From: an uncultured Lachnospiraceae bacterium
Lineage (GTDB): Bacteria; Bacillota_A; Clostridia; TANB77; CAG-508
DNA: 27,968 nt
Assembly: GCA_947165105.1 (NCBI GenBank)
Contig: CAMUZC010000011.1
Location: 1 to 27,968, forward strand
Reading direction: 5' to 3'
Shown: piece by piece, positions 22,801 through 27,968 of the stretch
How the letters are laid out: every line of letters starts with the position of its first letter
Position numbering within the stretch: position 1 is the stretch's first letter
The notes under the pieces: model-generated
What the model was told of the DNA's origin: nothing
Databases searched by the model: none
Seen by the model: the letters and a program-made list of their open reading frames with translations, nothing else
Translations under genes and position numbers: made by a program

Positions 22801-25800
22801 TTATTTAAGAACTCTTCTTCTAATGAACACTATACCTAATGAAACTATAGCAATAGCTGCAATAGCAACACCTGTATAAATAATAGGTTCACCTGTTCTA
22901 ACTGTTAAGATAACTGGTGCATCATCAATATCATCTTCACCTGGAACTTTATTGTTTGGTGTAGAATCTATATCTGGTGTTCCATAATCATTGTAGTCTT
23001 CACTAATTTCAGCAACATTAACTTTTGTTCCTAAATTATTTGTTCCATTTATCCATGTTAATACTACAGTAACATCAGCATATTCACCTGGTTGTAATAA
23101 AGTATTTTCTAAAGCTCTAGTTACTATTTTTCCGTCAACTTCTTTCCACTCTGGGTTATCTTCTTGAACGAATTTTAATCCTTGTGGAATATAGTCTGAA
23201 ATTTCTTTTGCATAACCAGCAATTTCACCTTGGTTGTATATTCTAATTGAATATTCAAATTTAATTTTTACATCATTAATATTTGTATTTTTCAAATCAA
23301 CTTTTACAACTGGTTCTGGATTATCCCATGGACCATGGTTAGTTTCAGTAACTGTTTCTTTTCCGTTTTCATAAACAATTGCTTTAGTTACCCATTTTCT
23401 TAAAGCTAAGTCAAAATATCTAACTTTAACTTTATCAATGTCTTGATCATCTTCACCATCATTCCATTCATTTGGAGTTGAATCTCTGTCAACAACTGGA
23501 TTTCCATTAGAATCTTTGTTTTCTGTAATTTGAGCATAATTTGTAATAATTCTATCAGATGTAGCAGGTTCAACAACTTTGAATGCAGCTTTAATATCTT
23601 TATAATCTAATGTTTTACCATCAAAAGATTTTATTAATGAGTTTTCTAAATATTTTGTTACAATTAAGTCAGCACCTTCTGCTTTATCTGTTGCAACATA
23701 TGTTTTATTGTTATATTTAATTGTATTTGCAGATACTGCAACTTTTTCGTCATCTTTTACTTCTTTATACATTACCCATCCGTATTCTTTATTGATTTCA
23801 TTTTCTGGTAAGAAAACTAATCCTGAAGGAATATCATCCATTACTTTTGTAGCATATCCATCAACTTCACCTTCATTATATACACGAATTGTATATGTAA
23901 CGACATCTGTTGGGTTAACATCTACTGGATTCTTTGGATGTGTATATGTAGCTGTTGTAGATTCTCCACTAGCTAATTTAGATGTATCAACTTGTGGTAC
24001 TCTACTTTCTTCTAATTCTTTACCATTAACTTCTGTAATAAATTTACGTAATGATAAATCAAATTGTTTCTTCTCATTTGGTACTATAATTGTAATTGTT
24101 GTGTTATCTTTATTTGTTATAAATTTAACATCTTTTCCATCTACTGATGTATTTTTTTCATCAATTACAAATGTTGTTCCATTATATTTTGTAGCAATTT
24201 TAACTTTAATTTCTCCATTATATGCATGATAATCAACTGGTGATTTTGTTTCAGTAATTGTATAGTTATCAACTTGTTTATCGTTAACAATTTGAACACC
24301 TTTAATTACAGAAACTTCTCCGTTTTCGTTTGTTGGTCCAACTTCTGTATCTATGTTTGAACCTTTAACACCAAAGTAAGCACCTGCTAATGTTTGTGTT
24401 TGATCTTTAGAATCTACTTTTCTAATAACAATGTTATATTTTCCTGATAATATTTCAACTGTTTCAAAATCATCATCATCTTGAACACCTGGGAAATAGT
24501 TTTTATCAACTACTGTTTTTCCATTTCCATCAACATATGTTCTTTCTTTAGCATTTTCATACCAATTATCTAAGTCTAAAGCATCTTTAATTGTATTTTG
24601 AACTGAATCTCTATCTACATTTCCAATTGCTTTAGCGTCTTTCCATACTGTATTACCTTCAGCATCTTTTTCTGAATATCCATAATTTGATATTTCTGCA
24701 CGGCTTGTAATATATGTTTTATCTGTATCATTTACTCTACAAATGATTTTAACTTCTTGATAATAAGCATCTGTTACATTGATATCTTTTTTACCGATAA
24801 AGTCTCTTAATGTTTGAATTTCTCTGTTTCCATTATAGTTAAGAACTATTACTTTATCTCCTTCTTTAGCTGTTGTAGTATATTCTTTTGCACTTTCATC
24901 AGCTATTCTTACGAAAGTTAATCCATCTGGAATGTAATCTGTAATTGATTTAGCAAATCCTAAGATTTCACCTTCGTTATAAACTCTAATTGTATATTCA
25001 ACTTCTGAACCAACTGTAACACCTATACTATCTTTAATGTGATAATATGAAGCTGTTCCTGTTTCTTCTAAGTTTTTGATTGATTGTTCGTTTATAATAG
25101 GTTCTCTACTTGGTTTAACATCTTTTCCATCAACTTTTGATATATATTTACGTAAGCTTAAGTCAAATTCTTTTGGAGTGTTTGGTACGTAAATTTTAAT
25201 TGTTGATCCTTCTAAAGTAAATCTAACACCACTATTTTCTTTATCAACATTGAATGTAATACCATTATCTTTTAATACATATGTATTACCTTCTTTTACC
25301 ATTTTTACTGATAAATTAATTGTACCATCAAATAAATGATAATTTTCTGGTGCAGATGTTTCTTTAATAGTATATTTTCCAACTGTTGTTTCATCATTTA
25401 CTTTTACATTTGAAGCAACTGTAATTTTACCATTTTTTGTTGTTTCTTCTTTACCGTTTATATTGAATTTTGCAGGAGTATTGATTGTGTTTCCATTATT
25501 ATCTACTTTATATAATTCAACACTATATTCCCCTGGCTTTGGAATTTCGTCATTTGGTACTGTAATTGTAATTTGTGTATTATCATTTGAAATGTCAACT
25601 TTAGCACCATTTGTAAATCCTTCAGTTGCAGTATTATCTCTATCTATTATATATGTTTTACCTGATAATTTGAATTTAACATTTAATTTTAATGTTCCAT
25701 TAAATTTTGTAAATCCTTCTGGAGCCTCTGTTTCAATTATTTCATATGAATCTACTTGATTTGTATTAGCAATTGTTTTTGCTTTAGCAATATCTAAAAT

Positions 25801-27084
25801 ACCATTTACTGTACTTTGTTCTTCTCCATTTATGCTGAATGCTGCTGGAGACTCAGAAATAATAGTTGTTCCATCTGCTTTAACTTTTCTTAAAACAACT
25901 GAATATTTTCCTTCTGGAGCTTTAACAACTATATCTTTTGAATCAAATAAGCTTGTAGCTCCAACATTTTTCTCAATTCCCATTAAGTTTTGTTTATCTC
26001 CACCATCTAATACATATGCTTCTGTATTGATTGTAGAAATCATATAATCGATTCTTAAATCAACTTTTTTAACGTTATCTTTATATCCGTTTAATTTAAT
26101 AAAGAAACTTCCATCTTTATTCTTTTCAATTATTTCTCTTCCAGCTTCTACTGTTGTACCATCATTTTTTGTTATAGTAATTTTAACTGGGTATTCAGCA
26201 TTAGCAGGATTTCCAAAACTATATGTTGTTAATCTCATTCCGTTTGATTCTAAATAATAAGGTCCTACTTTATATGTATTTTCATCAAATTTTGCATTTT
26301 GTTTATTTAATGTAACGAAATTTGATACACTGTTTCCTGAAGCTGTATTAGCTTTAGTATCAGCAACAGCTGTTAACGCATAATATACATATTTTAATGT
26401 TTTTTGTTGTTCTGCTGTTAAGTTAGCACCATCTAAATATTGGTTAGGATTGTTTCTATATGCATTTGAAATTGAATTACCTGCATTTTTTGTATATTTC
26501 CATAATGCAATTTGTTCAACTACTTCTAAAGCATTTTCTTTATATGTTCCACCAATTTTAACATCTCTTAAAGCAAATATTTGTTGTGGTGTAACACTTG
26601 ATCCATCAAATCCATATGTAGCAACTTTTGCTTTAACTGTATCTGATGTTAATAAGTTAGCTAAGTTCATAATCATAACATGTCTTGCAGTTCCATCATT
26701 TAATCCATTGCTTCCTTTAATGTTAGAAACGTACATGTTATTAATTAACCATTTAGCACAATTTAAGTTACTAAAATAATTTCCAGCTGCTGAAATATCA
26801 ATTGGATTGCTGTATGTTCTATAACTTAAATGAGCATCTTCCTCGACACAGAATAAGTTATTATATCCATTTGCATTTCCATCTTTTTCAATAACTGTAA
26901 TTCCGTGACCAGCTACTGTAACTCCTGATTGATTTGCTTTAATGTTAACTTGTTGGCTTTTTTCACCAGCTCTGTTTTTTGGTATAAAAATTATACCTGC
27001 AAGTATTGCCGCAATTGCTAAAGCTGCAATTGTAGCTTTAAATTTTGCACTTTTTACTAATAAAGACATTTTAAATTTAAACAT
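22801..27084 (-). CDS. Thioester-domain/SpaA-repeat cell-surface adhesin with C-terminal membrane anchor
   Basis: 1427 residues. N-terminal signal/anchor helix at about 16-35. A thioester (TQXA-type) domain follows: cysteine C79 in LFCVEEDAHLSY and glutamine Q191 in VVEQIALWKYT (compare TQxAIWxYT), able to form an internal Cys-Gln thioester for covalent host attachment. SpaA/Cna-B-like domains start at about 388, 516 and 878; each has a LxKVD-type lysine and an ETxxP glutamate, suggesting isopeptide bonds. Three larger repeats begin FDLSLRKYI (about 638), FDLSLRKFI (about 1007) and FDLALRKWV (about 1223), each with YNEGE/YNQGE ... DYIPxGL. The C-terminus is a helix (about 1403-1421) then RRRVLK; no LPXTG is seen. 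AGGAGG lies 9 nt before the ATG; own promoter and terminator. Confidence 0.88.
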   Translation of the reverse strand: MFKFKMSLLVKSAKFKATIAALAIAAILAGIIFIPKNRAGEKSQQVNIKANQSGVTVAGHGITVIEKDGNANGYNNLFCVEEDAHLSYRTYSNPIDISAAGNYFSNLNCAKWLINNMYVSNIKGSNGLNDGTARHVMIMNLANLLTSDTVKAKVATYGFDGSSVTPQQIFALRDVKIGGTYKENALEVVEQIALWKYTKNAGNSISNAYRNNPNQYLDGANLTAEQQKTLKYVYYALTAVADTKANTASGNSVSNFVTLNKQNAKFDENTYKVGPYYLESNGMRLTTYSFGNPANAEYPVKITITKNDGTTVEAGREIIEKNKDGSFFIKLNGYKDNVKKVDLRIDYMISTINTEAYVLDGGDKQNLMGIEKNVGATSLFDSKDIVVKAPEGKYSVVLRKVKADGTTIISESPAAFSINGEEQSTVNGILDIAKAKTIANTNQVDSYEIIETEAPEGFTKFNGTLKLNVKFKLSGKTYIIDRDNTATEGFTNGAKVDISNDNTQITITVPNDEIPKPGEYSVELYKVDNNGNTINTPAKFNINGKEETTKNGKITVASNVKVNDETTVGKYTIKETSAPENYHLFDGTINLSVKMVKEGNTYVLKDNGITFNVDKENSGVRFTLEGSTIKIYVPNTPKEFDLSLRKYISKVDGKDVKPSREPIINEQSIKNLEETGTASYYHIKDSIGVTVGSEVEYTIRVYNEGEILGFAKSITDYIPDGLTFVRIADESAKEYTTTAKEGDKVIVLNYNGNREIQTLRDFIGKKDINVTDAYYQEVKIICRVNDTDKTYITSRAEISNYGYSEKDAEGNTVWKDAKAIGNVDRDSVQNTIKDALDLDNWYENAKERTYVDGNGKTVVDKNYFPGVQDDDDFETVEILSGKYNIVIRKVDSKDQTQTLAGAYFGVKGSNIDTEVGPTNENGEVSVIKGVQIVNDKQVDNYTITETKSPVDYHAYNGEIKVKIATKYNGTTFVIDEKNTSVDGKDVKFITNKDNTTITIIVPNEKKQFDLSLRKFITEVNGKELEESRVPQVDTSKLASGESTTATYTHPKNPVDVNPTDVVTYTIRVYNEGEVDGYATKVMDDIPSGLVFLPENEINKEYGWVMYKEVKDDEKVAVSANTIKYNNKTYVATDKAEGADLIVTKYLENSLIKSFDGKTLDYKDIKAAFKVVEPATSDRIITNYAQITENKDSNGNPVVDRDSTPNEWNDGEDDQDIDKVKVRYFDLALRKWVTKAIVYENGKETVTETNHGPWDNPEPVVKVDLKNTNINDVKIKFEYSIRIYNQGEIAGYAKEISDYIPQGLKFVQEDNPEWKEVDGKIVTRALENTLLQPGEYADVTVVLTWINGTNNLGTKVNVAEISEDYNDYGTPDIDSTPNNKVPGEDDIDDAPVILTVRTGEPIIYTGVAIAAIAIVSLGIVFIRRRVLK

Positions 27085-27149
27085 TATTTTACATCCTCCT
27101 ATTTAATAAACTTTTGTAATATCTTTAAAATGTATTAAAAACAAATTAA

Positions 27150-27174
27150 AAACATACATGATTTTTGTATGTTT
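27150..27174 (-). promoter_or_regulatory. Hairpin with U-rich tail in adhesin 5' leader
   Basis: A 9-bp stem (27150-27158 with 27166-27174) with a 7-nt loop, followed on the gene strand by TTAATTTGTTTTT. It lies between promoter and start codon, so it could act as an attenuator; the stem is A/T-rich and moderate in strength. Confidence 0.4.
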
Positions 27175-27203
27175 ATCTTCTTTCTTTTGTCTTATGTATA
27201 CTA

Positions 27204-27219
27204 TACTGATAGTTCAGTA
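27204..27219 (-). promoter_or_regulatory. Operator-like palindrome at the adhesin transcription start
   Basis: TACTGA-TAGT-TCAGTA, a perfect 6-bp inverted repeat (27204-27209 with 27214-27219), about 8 bp downstream of the -10 box. The position suits a repressor; no regulator can be named. Confidence 0.4.
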
Positions 27220-27226
27220 CTTTTTT

Positions 27227-27255
27227 ATTATAGCATATTTTCTGAAAAAAATCAA
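27227..27255 (-). promoter_or_regulatory. Promoter of the surface-adhesin gene
   Basis: On the gene strand: TTGATT (27250-27255), 17-bp spacer, TATAAT (27227-27232) with extended TG. It predicts an untranslated leader of about 135 nt. Confidence 0.78.
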
Positions 27256-27276
27256 CATTTTTTCCTTTTTTATGCA

Positions 27277-27309
27277 AAAAAAGACGCTAAAATTTACTAA
27301 TTTTAGCGT
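27277..27309 (-). terminator. Terminator of the rubrerythrin gene
   Basis: An 11-bp perfect stem (27284-27294 with 27299-27309), 4-nt loop, followed on the gene strand by CTTTTTTT. A clear intrinsic terminator 24 nt after the stop codon. Confidence 0.9.
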
Positions 27310-27332
27310 TTTATAATAAATACTATTTAATA

Positions 27333-27875
27333 TTAATAGTTTTCAGCCTTAACTTCAAAATATGACTTAGGATGATTACATACTGGGCATACCTCTGGAG
27401 CTTGTTTTCCAATAACAATGTGACCACAATTTCTACATTTCCAAATTGCATCTCCATCTTTGCTAAATACTAGTCCACCTTCAATATTTTCTAATAACTT
27501 TTTATATCTAGCTTCATGTTCTCTTTCAATTTTACCAACAGCTTCAAATAGATATGCAATATGATCAAATCCTTCTTCTTTAGCTTCTTTTGCCATTCTA
27601 TCATACATGTCTGTCCATTCATAATTTTCACCATTTGCAGCATCAGCTAAATTTTGTGTTGTTGTTGGAACTTCTCCATCATGTAATAACTTGAACCATA
27701 TTTTAGCATGTTCTTTTTCATTATCAGCTGTTTCTTGGAAAATGGCAGCAATTTGCTCATACCCTTCTTTTTTTGCTTTGCTTGCATAATAAGTGTATTT
27801 ATTTCTAGCTTGTGATTCACCTGCGAAAGCATCCATTAAATTTTTCTCTGTTTTTGTACCTTTTAAATCTGGCAT
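27333..27875 (-). CDS. rbr: Rubrerythrin
   Basis: 180-residue cytoplasmic peroxide-scavenging protein of anaerobes. Ferritin-like four-helix domain with diiron ligands around E20 (AGESQAR), E53/H56 (EKEH), and the IEREHEARY helix (117-123). C-terminal rubredoxin-like domain binds one iron by CRNC (147-150) and CPVC (163-166). Reduces hydrogen peroxide using electrons from rubredoxin or NAD(P)H systems. Start ATG with AGGAGG 7 nt upstream; single gene with its own promoter and terminator. Confidence 0.97.
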   Translation of the reverse strand: MPDLKGTKTEKNLMDAFAGESQARNKYTYYASKAKKEGYEQIAAIFQETADNEKEHAKIWFKLLHDGEVPTTTQNLADAANGENYEWTDMYDRMAKEAKEEGFDHIAYLFEAVGKIEREHEARYKKLLENIEGGLVFSKDGDAIWKCRNCGHIVIGKQAPEVCPVCNHPKSYFEVKAENY

Positions 27876-27905
27876 AATATAACCTCCTATAAAGAATTTG
27901 CATTC

Positions 27906-27933
27906 ATTATAACATATTCTAAACGAAAATCAA
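27906..27933 (-). promoter_or_regulatory. Promoter of the rubrerythrin gene
   Basis: On the gene strand: TTGATT (27928-27933), 16-bp spacer, TATAAT (27906-27911) with extended TG. The leader is about 25 nt. Confidence 0.75.
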
Positions 27934-27968
27934 CAATTTATTCGCAAACTTTAGCAAAGAGACATTTT

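Noticed and set aside
22801..22900. LPXTG-type sorting signal at the adhesin C-terminus
   Set aside because: No LPxTG-like pentapeptide precedes the helix; the nearest text is TVRTGEP, which does not fit.
23708..24229. 173-codon plus-strand ORF within the adhesin gene
   Set aside because: Antisense shadow of a repetitive beta-rich protein; no SD or promoter.
25100..26000. CRISPR-like or tandem DNA repeats in the adhesin gene
   Set aside because: Repetition is at the protein-domain level (SpaA-like and FDLxLRK units) with diverged DNA, not regular spaced repeats.
27897..27911. PerR box overlapping the rubrerythrin -10
   Set aside because: Only the left half (TTATAAT) fits; the right half matches poorly, so the similarity may come from the TATAAT box alone.

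Overview
The window is AT-rich, low-GC DNA with strong AGGAGG-type ribosome binding sites and canonical TTGACA/TATAAT promoters. It carries a sporulation phosphatase (SpoIIE), a complete mreBCD set, MraZ/RsmH/FtsL, and a thioester/SpaA-type surface protein. This points to an endospore-forming, rod-shaped Clostridia-class Firmicute, probably a host-associated, poorly characterised lineage. The assignment rests on gene content only. Almost everything is on the minus strand; the plus-strand exceptions are the first two genes and a small pair at 11.1-11.8 kb.

Region by region. (1) 165-2576 (+): an alanine-racemase-family enzyme and an ATP-grasp ligase that closely resembles D-aspartate ligase, a likely D-amino-acid supply and ligation pair for peptidoglycan. 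They end at a bidirectional terminator. (2) 2618-5076 (-): the head of the division/cell-wall (dcw) cluster, mraZ, rsmH, ftsL, with an MraZ-box operator. It is cut short after ftsL, has a roughly 400-bp degenerate spacer, and rsmH is frameshifted near its 3' end. (3) 5215-8143 (-): an unnamed three-gene operon with its own promoter and terminator: a membrane protein with Ig-like domains, a pseudo-receiver/GGDEF protein, and a protein resembling a catalytically dead aldehyde dehydrogenase. (4) 8245-10746 (-): spoIIE, with a promoter of the unusual 21-bp-spacer type used by Spo0A-activated genes. (5) 11072-11840 (+): two overlapping small genes of unknown function with a mother-cell-sigma-like promoter. 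(6) 11912-18213 (-): one long operon for elongation and septum placement, DUF4321-radC-mreB-mreC-mreD-PBP2-minC, lacking minD/minE. (7) 18356-19096 (-): a ZIP metal transporter whose ribosome binding site lies inside a long hairpin. (8) 19188-20228 (-): a SipW-type signal peptidase with an apparent A7-tract frameshift, preceded by a signal-peptidase-like protein lacking catalytic residues. (9) 20273-22444 (-): Tex. (10) 22468-22680: a 213-bp GC-richer, nearly palindromic element. (11) 22801-27084 (-): a 1427-residue thioester-domain adhesin with SpaA-like and conserved 'FDLxLRK' repeats and a C-terminal membrane anchor instead of LPXTG. (12) 27333-27875 (-): rubrerythrin.

The unifying theme is envelope building: peptidoglycan precursors, septum and sidewall machinery, sporulation, and surface protein export. 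The most interesting unexplained items are the three-gene operon, the 213-bp palindrome, the homopolymer frameshifts (sipW, rsmH), the SD-sequestering hairpin before the ZIP gene, and the SipW/pseudo-SipW pair near the thioester adhesin.
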